Positions 19,062 through 27,337 of a stretch of 36,329 nt of DNA are shown here, in pieces. The notes below the pieces were generated by a model. It saw only the letters and a program-made list of their open reading frames with translations, was not told the origin of the DNA and made no database searches. Source of the DNA: Rhodothermaceae bacterium (lineage in GTDB: Bacteria; Bacteroidota; Rhodothermia; Rhodothermales; JAHQVL01); NCBI GenBank assembly GCA_019634345.1, contig JAHQVL010000021.1, positions 1 to 36,329 on the forward strand, written 5' to 3'. The position numbers and the translations under genes are program-made. Within the stretch, counting starts at the first letter, position 1, and each line of letters opens with the position of its first letter.

Positions 19062-22000
19062 ATGCAAAAGCTACTAGCATTAGCGCTGATTTTGCTTTGC
19101 CCCGCGTTAGCCACAGCACAGACTGTGATAACCGATGCAGACATAGCAGCAGGAGAAACTGTTGTTTTGACAGCAGACAATGAGTACCTGCTCGACGGAA
19201 TGGTCTTCGTTGACTCAGCTGCAACGCTGATCATCGAGCCCGGTACCGTAATCAAAGCAGAGAACGGCCAAGGCAACGACGCAACAGGTCTTGTTGTAAC
19301 TCGATATGGCCAGATCTTCGCTGAAGGTACTGCTCAAAATCCAATTATCATGACGTCTAAATTCGACCCGCTCGATGGCAGCGTTTCTTTCGAAGATCGC
19401 GGTCTCTGGGGTGGTGTTGTTATCCTCGGTCAGGCTTCAACCAACAACCAGACTGAAGATGGACTCAAAGAAGTTGAAGGCGTAAACGAAATCGTTGGAG
19501 AAGGCGATAACCGTGCTCAGTACGGTGGCGAAAACGACACGCACAGCTCCGGTGTATTCCGCTACGTTTCTATCCGCCACTCAGGCATCAACGTAGGTGA
19601 CCAGGCTGGAAACGAGATTCAGGGTCTTACACTTGGTGGTGTTGGCTCAGGAACGGTTATCGAATATGTTGAATCGTATGCATCTGCAGACGATGGCTTC
19701 GAATTCTTCGGTGGCACCGTAAACACAAAATACCTTGTGTCTGCCTTCAACGAAGACGATAGCTTTGACTGGGACGAAGGCTTCCGCGGCAAAGGACAGT
19801 TCTGGTTCGCGATCCAGGCTGACGACGCAGCTGGACGTACCGCAGAGCAAGACGGAGCAACAGGCAACGAATTCTTCGAGCCGTTTGCAGCGCCTTACCT
19901 TGCCAACGTAACCTACATCGGCCCAAATGCTGGAACAGCAGCGGGTGATGGCGCCGAGATGTTGATCTTCCGTGACAACAGTGGTGGTGTATACCGCAAC
20001 TCGATCTTCACCGAATACAACTCAGCCTCTGGTACAAACGGTATCCTCGTAGAAGTAGTCGAAGGAAACGCTGACAAGCCAGCTGACTCTGAAGACCGTA
20101 TGGCAGAAGGTGACCTGGTACTGTCGAACAACCTCTGGTGGGGCTTCGGCGATAACTCAATTGGCGCGATCGCATCACAGGACTTTGTTCAGACTCACCT
20201 TCTTGACAACGGCAACTGGATTGCAGATCCAATGCTGCGAGGCATCAGCCGTTCAGAAGACAGCAACGGACTGGACCCACGTCCTTCTACAATGAGTAGC
20301 GCTTGGGATGCTTCGCAACTTGCGACTCTTGAAGATGATTTCTTCACTCCAGTTCACTATGCTGGTGCATTTGGTACAAACAACTGGCTTCTTGGTTGGA
20401 CGGCTCTTGATGAGCACGGCGTATTGGCTCCAGCAGAAGTAGGTGGTGGCGACATGATCACTGTTACTGATGCAGACATTGCTGAAGGAGCTACCGTGGT
20501 TTGGACAGCAGACAATGAGTACCTGCTCGACGGAATGGTCTTCGTTGATTCAGCTGCAACGCTGATCATCGAGCCCGGTACCGTAATCAAAGCAGAGAAC
20601 GGACAGGGTAACGAGGCTTCTGGTCTTGTTGTAACTCGCCATGCGAAAATCCTTGCCGAAGGTACTGCACAAAACCCAATCGTCTTTACCTCTAAGTTTG
20701 ATCCTCTCGATGGCAGTGTATCTTTCGAAGATCGCGGCCTCTGGGGTGGTGTTGTTGTTCTTGGCCAGGCTTCAACCAATAACCAGACAGAAGACGGTCT
20801 CAAAGAAGTTGAAGGCGTAAACGAAATCGTTGGAGAAGGTGATAACCGTGCTCAGTATGGTGGGGAGAACGACACCCACAGCTCTGGTGTATTCCGCTAC
20901 GTTTCTATCCGCCACTCAGGAATCAACGTGGGTGACCAGGCTGGAAACGAGATCCAGGGTCTTACACTCGGTGGTGTAGGTTCAGGAACGGTTATCGAAT
21001 TCGTAGAATCCTACGCTTCTGGCGATGACGGCTTCGAATTTTTCGGTGGCACCGTGAACACAAAATACCTCGTGTCTGCCTTCAACGAAGACGACAGCTT
21101 TGACTGGGACGAAGGCTTCCGTGGAAAAGGACAGTTCTGGTTCGCCATCCAGGCTGACGATGCAGCTGGCCGTACAGCAGAGCAAGACGGAGCAACAGGC
21201 AACGAATTCTTCGAGCCCTTTGCGACGCCATACCTTGCCAACGTAACCTACATTGGTCCAAATGCAGGAACAGCAGCGGGTGACGGTGCAGAGATGTTGA
21301 TCTTCCGTGACAACAGTGGTGGTGTATATCGTAACTCGATCTTCACTGAGTACAACTCAGCATCTGGCACAAACGGTATCCTCGTAGAAGTCGTCGATGG
21401 AAACGCTGACAAGCCAGCAGACTCTGAAGACCGTCTTGCAGAAGGTGACCTCGTACTGTCAAACAACCTGTGGTGGGGCTTTGGTGACAACTCAATCGAA
21501 GCGATTGCATCACAGGACTTTGTTCAAACGCACCTACTCGACAACGGCAACTGGATTGCAGATCCAATGCTGCGAGGCATCAGCCGTGCAGAAGACAGCA
21601 ATGGACTGGACCCTCGTCCTTCCACAATGAGTAGCGCTTGGGATGCGTCGCAACTTGCTACTCTTGAAGATCCGTTCTTTACTCCAGTAAGCTATGCGGG
21701 TGCCTTTGGCCTCGATAACTGGTTGGCAGGATGGACCGCTCTTGAGGAGCACAATGTACTGGCTCCAGTTGTTACAGGAACCGACATTGAAACCATCAGC
21801 GACGAAGTGCCAGGCAGCTTCGCTCTCCAGCAAAACTACCCGAACCCATTCAATCCAACAACTACAATCGAATTCCAGCTCAACGCAGTTCAGGATGTTC
21901 AACTTGTAGTGTATGACGTACTGGGTCGTGAAGTAGCTCGCCTCACAGAAGGTGTACAGCCCGCTGGTACATACAGCGTAGATTTTGATGCATCTGGACT

Positions 22001-22076
22001 CTCGTCCGGAATGTATTTCTATCAGCTAAAAGGCGAAAATATCTCAGTAACTAAAACGATGTTGCTGCTGAAGTAA
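19062..22076 (+). CDS. Secreted protein with two near-identical 445-residue domains and T9SS sorting domain
   Basis: A 1004-residue exported protein of unknown function. A signal peptide (about 1-19, ending ATA) precedes two tandem units, residues about 21-465 and 466-910, about 93% identical by eye. Each contains the blocks DRGLWGGVV, GVFRYVSIRHSGINVG, GLTLGGVGSGTVIE, DDGFEFFGGTVNTKYLVSAF and SFDWDEGFRGKGQFWFAIQ, a Gly/Asn/Asp-rich pattern suggesting a right-handed beta-helix (inference). The C-terminal ~90 residues are a T9SS type A sorting domain (LQQNYPNPFNPTTTIEF, YDVLGREVARL, GMYFYQLKG), so the protein should cross the outer membrane by T9SS and stay on the surface or be released. I know similar units from other Bacteroidota next to TonB-dependent receptors, without an assigned role. 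Codons are strongly C-ending (AAC, GAC, TTC), unlike neighbouring genes, suggesting high expression. A very strong terminator follows. Confidence 0.9.
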   Translation: MQKLLALALILLCPALATAQTVITDADIAAGETVVLTADNEYLLDGMVFVDSAATLIIEPGTVIKAENGQGNDATGLVVTRYGQIFAEGTAQNPIIMTSKFDPLDGSVSFEDRGLWGGVVILGQASTNNQTEDGLKEVEGVNEIVGEGDNRAQYGGENDTHSSGVFRYVSIRHSGINVGDQAGNEIQGLTLGGVGSGTVIEYVESYASADDGFEFFGGTVNTKYLVSAFNEDDSFDWDEGFRGKGQFWFAIQADDAAGRTAEQDGATGNEFFEPFAAPYLANVTYIGPNAGTAAGDGAEMLIFRDNSGGVYRNSIFTEYNSASGTNGILVEVVEGNADKPADSEDRMAEGDLVLSNNLWWGFGDNSIGAIASQDFVQTHLLDNGNWIADPMLRGISRSEDSNGLDPRPSTMSSAWDASQLATLEDDFFTPVHYAGAFGTNNWLLGWTALDEHGVLAPAEVGGGDMITVTDADIAEGATVVWTADNEYLLDGMVFVDSAATLIIEPGTVIKAENGQGNEASGLVVTRHAKILAEGTAQNPIVFTSKFDPLDGSVSFEDRGLWGGVVVLGQASTNNQTEDGLKEVEGVNEIVGEGDNRAQYGGENDTHSSGVFRYVSIRHSGINVGDQAGNEIQGLTLGGVGSGTVIEFVESYASGDDGFEFFGGTVNTKYLVSAFNEDDSFDWDEGFRGKGQFWFAIQADDAAGRTAEQDGATGNEFFEPFATPYLANVTYIGPNAGTAAGDGAEMLIFRDNSGGVYRNSIFTEYNSASGTNGILVEVVDGNADKPADSEDRLAEGDLVLSNNLWWGFGDNSIEAIASQDFVQTHLLDNGNWIADPMLRGISRAEDSNGLDPRPSTMSSAWDASQLATLEDPFFTPVSYAGAFGLDNWLAGWTALEEHNVLAPVVTGTDIETISDEVPGSFALQQNYPNPFNPTTTIEFQLNAVQDVQLVVYDVLGREVARLTEGVQPAGTYSVDFDASGLSSGMYFYQLKGENISVTKTMLLLK
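19122..21791 (+). repeat. Exact-period 1335-bp tandem duplication inside the T9SS protein gene
   Basis: Two direct copies (about 19122-20456 and 20457-21791) keep the reading frame and an exact 445-codon period with no indel seen. Some stretches are nearly identical: about 100 bases from the GCAGACAATGAG at 19169 and at 20504 differ at one position. Others differ mainly at third codon positions. The mosaic suggests gene conversion between old copies, or strong purifying selection plus partial homogenisation. Confidence 0.9.
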
Positions 22077-22100
22077 GCCTGATTGCACAAGAATTGTGTG

Positions 22101-22138
22101 AAACGCCGGTGTCGTGTAACCACGACACCGGCGTTTTT
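22101..22138 (+). terminator. Very strong intrinsic terminator of the T9SS protein gene
   Basis: A perfect 16-bp, GC-rich stem (22101-22116 with 22121-22136) has a 4-base TAAC loop and runs into TTTTT. It starts 24 bases after the stop codon. It is the strongest terminator in the window, in keeping with a highly transcribed gene, and would also block read-through into the phosphoesterase gene. Confidence 0.95.
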
Positions 22139-22272
22139 AATAAGTGGTTAAAACACAACCATTTGCTAATATTGAGTTAATCCCAGGATAAAATACATCC
22201 TGTATATAAATCTATCGGAAGCGGTTTTGTCCTGTCTACCCCGCGACCAGCTAATGCTCTACAACATTCTCA

Positions 22273-22323
22273 AGAAGTATCGTATACAGCCTGCACATAC
22301 GGGTACATTCTTGGGATACTTCT
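22273..22323. promoter_or_regulatory. Inverted repeat in the leader of the phosphoesterase gene
   Basis: A perfect 9-bp inverted repeat, AGAAGTATC (22273-22281) and GATACTTCT (22315-22323), is separated by 33 bases. The right arm ends 21 bases before the ATG of the LpxH-like gene. It could be an RNA hairpin near the ribosome site or a protein-binding site. The symmetry is seen; any role is speculative. Confidence 0.3.
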
Positions 22324-22344
22324 AACTATCTACCTTTTTAGCTC

Positions 22345-23196
22345 ATGGAGAAGCAAGAAGCTCGATATAGAACCATATGGATCTCTGATTTCCATTTGGG
22401 GACCCGTCATACGAAAGCAGAGTTTTTGCTAGATTTCTTGAAAAATAATGAGAGCGACTACCTGTACTTGGTAGGAGATATCTTCGATGGATGGGCGTTG
22501 GGTAAATCCTGGTATTGGCCCCAATTGCACAACGACGTTATCCAGAAAATTCTGAGAAAGGCGAGGAAGGGCACCAAGGTTACATATATCCCTGGAAATC
22601 ATGATGAGTTTGCCCGTGGTTTTGTGGATATGAACTTTGGTGGGATAGCAACCAAAATGCAGTGCATACACACCACCGTAGATGGAAGGCAACTTCTTAT
22701 ATTGCACGGTGATCAGTTTGACGGTGTTATCCAATACGCCCAATGGATTTCTGTGCTCGGAGCAGCTGCTTATGAGTTGTCGCTCGTGATGAACCGGTGG
22801 TACAATTCCTTTAGAAAATGGATGGGACTATCCTATTGGTCTCTTTCAGCATATCTCAAAAACAGGGCAAAAAGAGCCGTTCAGCATATTGCAAACTTTG
22901 AAAAAGCGGTTGTAAATGAAGCCATGAAATATGAGGTAGAAGGGGTTGTGTGTGGTCATATCCACCACGCAGAGATCCAGGAGTTGAGCGGCGTGCTTTA
23001 TCTCAATACCGGAGATTGGGTAGAAAGTTGTACCGCTCTCGTTGAGCACGTAGACGGGACGCTTGAGGTGATCAGATGGTCAAACCCAGAGAACCGTCCT
23101 GAGCGCCTTCATGTCGTTCATCCGCAACGCACAAGGAAAAATCAGGAATATTCACCACAAGCAATTCGTACGACAGCACCGAGTGTAGCATATTAA
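22345..23196 (+). CDS. LpxH-like calcineurin-type metallophosphoesterase (UDP-2,3-diacylglucosamine diphosphatase family)
   Basis: A 283-residue metallophosphoesterase with the full dinuclear metal set: D15 and H17 (SDFHLG), D45 (LVGDIFDGW), N85/H86/D87 (PGNHDEF), H121 (LHGDQFDG), and H205/H207 (CGHIHHAE). The motif pattern resembles the YbbF/LpxH family, whose known members cleave UDP-2,3-diacylglucosamine to lipid X in lipid A synthesis, at the inner membrane face. A hydrophobic and aromatic helical insert lies around residues 128-170, as expected for lipid-substrate members. The glycosyltransferase gene follows 76 bases downstream. The exact substrate is not certain; it could act on another nucleotide-linked lipid. 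Confidence 0.85.
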   Translation: MEKQEARYRTIWISDFHLGTRHTKAEFLLDFLKNNESDYLYLVGDIFDGWALGKSWYWPQLHNDVIQKILRKARKGTKVTYIPGNHDEFARGFVDMNFGGIATKMQCIHTTVDGRQLLILHGDQFDGVIQYAQWISVLGAAAYELSLVMNRWYNSFRKWMGLSYWSLSAYLKNRAKRAVQHIANFEKAVVNEAMKYEVEGVVCGHIHHAEIQELSGVLYLNTGDWVESCTALVEHVDGTLEVIRWSNPENRPERLHVVHPQRTRKNQEYSPQAIRTTAPSVAY

Positions 23197-23272
23197 TGCC
23201 TGGCAACGTTTCTTGTCAGACCGCGTTCGATACCTGTCAAGTTTTCCTAATGAATTGGGACGAATATCATAT

Positions 23273-24397
23273 ATGCTACCGCTAAATTGTGTATTCATTA
23301 TCCAAGGTGAAGGGAGAGGCCACCTGACTCAAGCCCTTGCACTCAAGTCCATGCTCAGCGACGCCGGCCATACCGTTTCGAAGGTATTCATAGGCCTGAA
23401 TGAGCGAAGACAAGTTCCTGGTTTTTTTCTAGAGAAAATTGGTGCTTCAACCACGTACTTTGAAAGCCCAAATTTTGCTGTAGATCAAAACGTACAGGGA
23501 ATAAAAATCTGGCCTACCATCGTTCAGAATCTGAAAAAAAGGCAAGGCTTCAAGAAAAGCCTTAACGTTCTTAAAGAGGGTATAAAGGAAATCCAGCCAG
23601 ATGTAGTTATTAACTTTTATGAGCCTCTTACTGGCGTTTTTAACTTCCTGCACAAGCATGGGGTGCCTGTCATTTGTATAGGCCACCAGTACATGTTTCA
23701 CCATCCCGTTTATCCGTTTCCACCTGGTAAATGGCCACAGAAAATGGGAGCCAAATTCTTCACCCGGTTAACGTCCTTTGGTGCGAGCCGGCGCTTGGCG
23801 CTGTCGTTTTATGAAGCGGATGATAAATCGACCATTTCCGTAATGCCTCCGCTGCTTCGCAAAGAGCTGTTTGAACAGCCTATGGATAAGGAGGAAGACT
23901 TCTTTCTTATTTACTTGTTGAATAAGGGGTATGCAGATGCTGTTATAAAATGGCATGAAAAGCACCCCGAGGTTCGGCTCCACTGTTTTTGGGATAACCA
24001 GGATGTAGACGAAGAACATCATCATGACGAGACGCTCACCTTTCATCAGTTGAGTGACTGGAAATTCCTGGATAAAATGGCGCATTGTAAGGGCCTGATT
24101 TGTACTGCCGGCTTTGAGTCTATCTGTGAAGCCATGTATCTAGGCAAATCGATCCTGGCTGTCCCTGTTAAAGGGCATGTAGAGCAATATTGGAATGCAC
24201 TTGACTTGATGCAGTACGGGGGTGGGATTTATGATGCTGATTTTAATATCGAACGGCTTTTTAATGCCGAACCTATTGACTCTTCCATAACGAACCATTT
24301 TCGAGAATGGGTTGATAAAGCTCCCGAGATGTACATCAAAGAAATAGAGAAAGTAGCTTCCAAGAACTCAGTTAGCAAAGCCCACGTTGCTGCCTAG
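23273..24397 (+). CDS. GT-B fold glycosyltransferase (MurG/GT28-like)
   Basis: About 374 residues from the ATG at 23273; the open frame extends up to a TTG at 23213, but the first 20 residues that start would add show no domain character. The N-terminus FIIQGEGRGHLTQALAL is the Gly-rich donor/acceptor loop of GT-B enzymes such as MurG and glycolipid synthases, and the C-terminal half has GLICTAGFESICEAMYLGKS followed by ILAVPVKGHVEQYWNA, the nucleotide-sugar binding region. It probably transfers a sugar from a nucleotide donor to a lipid or similar acceptor at the cytoplasmic face. Its position after an LpxH-like phosphoesterase suggests envelope-lipid metabolism; that is inference from context. 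A hairpin terminator follows. Confidence 0.82.
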   Translation: MLPLNCVFIIQGEGRGHLTQALALKSMLSDAGHTVSKVFIGLNERRQVPGFFLEKIGASTTYFESPNFAVDQNVQGIKIWPTIVQNLKKRQGFKKSLNVLKEGIKEIQPDVVINFYEPLTGVFNFLHKHGVPVICIGHQYMFHHPVYPFPPGKWPQKMGAKFFTRLTSFGASRRLALSFYEADDKSTISVMPPLLRKELFEQPMDKEEDFFLIYLLNKGYADAVIKWHEKHPEVRLHCFWDNQDVDEEHHHDETLTFHQLSDWKFLDKMAHCKGLICTAGFESICEAMYLGKSILAVPVKGHVEQYWNALDLMQYGGGIYDADFNIERLFNAEPIDSSITNHFREWVDKAPEMYIKEIEKVASKNSVSKAHVAA

Positions 24398-24422
24398 TTG
24401 AGTTGCAAAATTAGATAAATAC

Positions 24423-24457
24423 AAACAGCCCGGCGTCTGTCGGGCACCGGGCTGTTT
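24423..24457 (+). terminator. Terminator-like hairpin after the glycosyltransferase
   Basis: A perfect 11-bp stem AAACAGCCCGG / CCGGGCTGTTT (24423-24433 with 24447-24457) has a 13-base loop that offers an alternative inner pairing. It lies 25 bases after the stop codon. The T-tract is short (TTT), so it may terminate imperfectly or serve both strands. Confidence 0.75.
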
Positions 24458-24962
24458 CAGTCATGATAGTTTAGGGAAGGAAGATGTGCTCCTAGGGAAT
24501 TGTGACTAAAAGATACCATTCATCTCTGCGATACATGCAATCGCTATGTTGTGTTACCATTAACGAACTGTTAGGTCCGTCAATGTATATTGAGTACGCG
24601 GTAATGTAAGCCTTTTGAGGATCTTCCTTTGTCATCCAGGAACGGAGCGATCGAGGGATCTCCCCTAACGGCTCGCTTCTCCGCCTCGCAGAACAACTCC
24701 TCCAAGGTAAATCTCTCCACAAGGTCGAGATGACAAAGACCTGCGATATCAAAGAACAAAAACGACACTATAATAAGGGTCTGAAAATATGTCCACTTCA
24801 GCTGTGCATTTCTTGGCTTGGTGTTAAAGGTATTATAATGATCCTCTAACACCTTCTTAATAGTAGAGTAATGCGTAAGCAATACATTGTAGCCGGTTAC
24901 CAGTTGCACCTTTAGTAACCACATGTAGCCGAGGAACGCCTGATCAAACTATTTGCATAGAA
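24458..24962. other. Non-coding stretch downstream of the glycosyltransferase
   Basis: About 500 bases without a gene I can support. It holds the 112-bp element with inverted ends at 24627-24738. A minus-strand open frame of 114 codons runs across that element, but its translation of the repeat looks like chance reading of non-coding DNA. Confidence 0.5.
24627..24738. repeat. 112-bp interspersed repeat-like element with 10-bp inverted ends
   Basis: The element starts with CTTTGTCATC (24627-24636) and ends with GATGACAAAG (24729-24738), perfect inverted ends. Inside are phrases such as GGAACGGAGCGATCGAGGGATC and, on the other strand, CTCGACCTTGTGGAGAGAT. This resembles the TTTGTCAT...GAGCGA...GATCTC type of intergenic repeat I recognise from many bacterial genomes of this group. 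No transposase is present. It could be a MITE-like or REP-like element. The ends are seen directly; copy number elsewhere cannot be seen here. Confidence 0.6.
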
Positions 24963-25268
24963 ATGTGGCAACGCATTCGCTTCTTTCCGGGTGAAGTATC
25001 TAAAGGGAAACACCGTGAGTTGCGGAATACCATACTACGGACATACAATCAAAAGGGCCGGCCACCCCAAGTCGCTCTTTTTAGTACTCCGCTTCTCCCA
25101 AGTGGAGAAATATATTTGTACTTCTCTCCTGCCGCCAGCAAGGTGTTTGCCAGGCTTACCCATTCATATCGATTAAGGCCCTGCGAAAAACCATCCCTCG
25201 GAGAAGTAAAACTTGTTCTTGGAAAACCTCAGGATGCAGATAACCTGCTGGATAATCATCTGTCATAG
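24963..25268 (+). CDS. Small hypothetical protein, 101 residues
   Basis: An ATG-initiated frame of 101 codons with a plausible amphipathic, basic composition. The C-terminal half has an ordered mix of aromatic, aliphatic and charged residues (EIYLYFSPAASKVFARL, LGEVKLVLGKPQDADNLL). I do not recognise a family. Support for a real gene: it is same-strand with its neighbours, a hairpin with a T-tract starts 18 bases after the stop codon, and the sequence does not mirror a gene on the other strand. No clear ribosome site is seen. No signal peptide or membrane helix is visible, so it would be cytoplasmic. Confidence 0.5.
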   Translation: MWQRIRFFPGEVSKGKHRELRNTILRTYNQKGRPPQVALFSTPLLPSGEIYLYFSPAASKVFARLTHSYRLRPCEKPSLGEVKLVLGKPQDADNLLDNHLS

Positions 25269-25285
25269 TCAATAAAAGATAGAAT

Positions 25286-25320
25286 AGCCCAGAAAGTATA
25301 TCGTAGTTTCATGGGCTTTT
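25286..25320 (+). terminator. Terminator after the small hypothetical gene
   Basis: AGCCCA (25286-25291) pairs with TGGGCT (25312-25317). An inner GAAA/TTTC pairing extends the stem with one bulged A, and the T run continues to 25320. Moderate strength. Confidence 0.6.
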
Positions 25321-25386
25321 GGCTTCGTTCTTAAACGATCACTTTGTATCTTATTGCACCATTCATGTGTATAAGAGCGAGGATTT

Positions 25387-27135
25387 ATGCAGCATCGTTG
25401 GGTTTTCCAGCCTTCAGCAGATTGTGAACTTGTCGAGTCGTTATCAAGCTCCCTAAATAATCTTCCCCATGCGTTGACTGAAGCGCTGGTGACACGGGGC
25501 ATATCTACGTTTGAGGAAGCTAAGGATTTTTTTCGCCCAAACCTGGATCATTTGCATGATCCTTTTTTAATGAAAGGAATGGATACGGCGGCGGATCGAA
25601 TCGTTGAAGCCAGGGATAGCGGCCAGAAGGTGATGGTCTACGGAGATTATGATGTAGATGGGACGACTTCAACGGCATTGATGGTTCATTTTCTCAAGTC
25701 TATTGGAATAACCGCATCGTTCTGGATTCCACATCGCATCAAGAATGGATACGGGCTATGCAATGCAGGAATTGATGTCGCGGAAGAGCGCGGTGCTGCT
25801 CTCATCGTAGCCCTGGATTGTGGCATCACTGCCGTTGATGAGGCAGCGTATGCGAAGGAAAAAGGCATCGACCTGGTCATTTGCGATCATCATAAACCAG
25901 GAGATATCATTCCTGATGCTACAGCCGTTCTTGACCCTAAACAAGAGGATTGCACCTACCCTTTTGATGAATTGTCTGGATGTGGCGTAGGGTTTAAGTT
26001 GATTCAAGCCGTTCTGTCGCGATTGGGCGAGCCTGCTGAAGAGGCATTCGAATATCTTGACCTGGTCGCCATTTCTACGGCTAGCGATATCGTTCCATTG
26101 GAAGGAGAGAATCGAATTCTAATGCGGGAGGGTATAGAAAAGCTTCGTACTACCTCAAGGAAAGGACTACGGGGGCTCGCGCGGGTAGCAAAAATTGACT
26201 TAGAACACGTGGCCAGTAGGAATATTCTTTTTGGAATGGGGCCACGAATTAATGCTGCAGGCCGGCTCGAGGATGCCGGCTTCGCTGTTGAATTGCTGTT
26301 ATCGGAGTCTGACGCTTCAGCCTATGAAATGGCGCAGCAACTGGACGAGTCAAATACGAGAAGGCGGGAAATGGATCGGGATGTACTCAAAGAGGCCCTG
26401 GCAAAAGCCGAGCGTCAGTTGAGTAATGAACAGTGTCATTGCCTTGTCGTCCACGATGAAGAATGGCATCCAGGTATTGTTGGTATTGTTGCGAGCCGGC
26501 TGGTCGAACGGTTTTACCGGCCAGCAATCGTATTGACAACGGTCAATGGGGAGGTAAAGGGGTCCGCCCGTTCTATTCTCGGAGTAAATATCTACAATGC
26601 CATTAAGGCCTGTTCTGGGCTTCTTTCTCAATTTGGCGGGCATGATTATGCCGCTGGTCTCTCCATGCAGGACGGTAACGTTTCGCTTTTCAGAGATCAG
26701 GTGAATGAAGCTGTTGCTTCTCAAATCACACCAGAGCTTCTTGTGCCTGTCATCGAGGTTGATGCGCCCGTTAGCCTGAATGAGATTGATAAACGATTTT
26801 GGGCAGTACTCAAGCAATTTGCTCCATTTGGCCCTGCCAATACGGAGCCCGTATTTCATGCAGAGAACCTGGAGTTGTCTCGTGCTCCCATGCGCATGGG
26901 GAGAGACGGTTCGCACATTAAGTTTTGGGTTCGGCAGCGGACCAATAGCCGGCACGTGTTTGAAGCCGTGGGGTTCGGAATGCACGACTATTTTGGGATG
27001 TTGCAACAGAGCATGAAGGAAAGGATTCCTCTTGAGATGGTATTTAATCTTTCGGAAAACCAGTGGAATGGCGTACGCACCCTTCAGTTAAAGGCACGTG
27101 ATTTGCGTCTCCAAAAGCGCACAATACGTCAATGA
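25387..27135 (+). CDS. Single-stranded-DNA-specific 5'-3' exonuclease RecJ
   Basis: A 582-residue DHH-family nuclease acting in recombinational, mismatch and base-excision repair, and at stalled forks. Motifs: YGDYDVDGTTS (metal-binding D87, D89, D91), ALDCGITAVDEA, ICDHHKPG (D167-H168-H169), the DHHA1 region GIVASRLVERFYRPAIVL, and SQFGGHDYAAGL carrying the GGH motif. A C-terminal OB-like domain includes the FGPANTEPVF segment. Length is typical. An AGGA sequence a few bases before the ATG supports the start. It stands alone between two non-coding gaps; the 202 bases after it show nothing I can name. Confidence 0.96.
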   Translation: MQHRWVFQPSADCELVESLSSSLNNLPHALTEALVTRGISTFEEAKDFFRPNLDHLHDPFLMKGMDTAADRIVEARDSGQKVMVYGDYDVDGTTSTALMVHFLKSIGITASFWIPHRIKNGYGLCNAGIDVAEERGAALIVALDCGITAVDEAAYAKEKGIDLVICDHHKPGDIIPDATAVLDPKQEDCTYPFDELSGCGVGFKLIQAVLSRLGEPAEEAFEYLDLVAISTASDIVPLEGENRILMREGIEKLRTTSRKGLRGLARVAKIDLEHVASRNILFGMGPRINAAGRLEDAGFAVELLLSESDASAYEMAQQLDESNTRRREMDRDVLKEALAKAERQLSNEQCHCLVVHDEEWHPGIVGIVASRLVERFYRPAIVLTTVNGEVKGSARSILGVNIYNAIKACSGLLSQFGGHDYAAGLSMQDGNVSLFRDQVNEAVASQITPELLVPVIEVDAPVSLNEIDKRFWAVLKQFAPFGPANTEPVFHAENLELSRAPMRMGRDGSHIKFWVRQRTNSRHVFEAVGFGMHDYFGMLQQSMKERIPLEMVFNLSENQWNGVRTLQLKARDLRLQKRTIRQ

Positions 27136-27337
27136 TTGGTTACAAAAGGTAGCGCGTAATAAGGCCTTTCGTAGTTAAATTAGCAGATATTCTATAGGAG
27201 TATCTATTGACATTTCTATAGCCAGGAAAGTTCGTTCCCTGGTCATGCCCCCTCTCTCGATTTATTTCCATTGGCGCCAGGATGTATGTGGTATCTCATA
27301 TACATCAACGTGGCCGTTCTAGCTCCTTGATTCAGCA

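Noticed and set aside
20357-20803. 148-codon minus-strand frame, with related frames in both repeat halves
   Set aside because: It is the antisense image of the duplicated secreted protein. Its similarity between halves comes from the duplication, not from a second gene family.
15933-22076. SusCD polysaccharide utilisation locus
   Set aside because: The receptor lacks a SusD-like lipoprotein partner and no glycoside hydrolase is nearby; the neighbour is a T9SS-exported duplicated protein instead.
24580-24924. 114-codon minus-strand frame
   Set aside because: It runs through the 112-bp interspersed element, and its middle is simply a translation of that element. There is no family match and no matching terminator.
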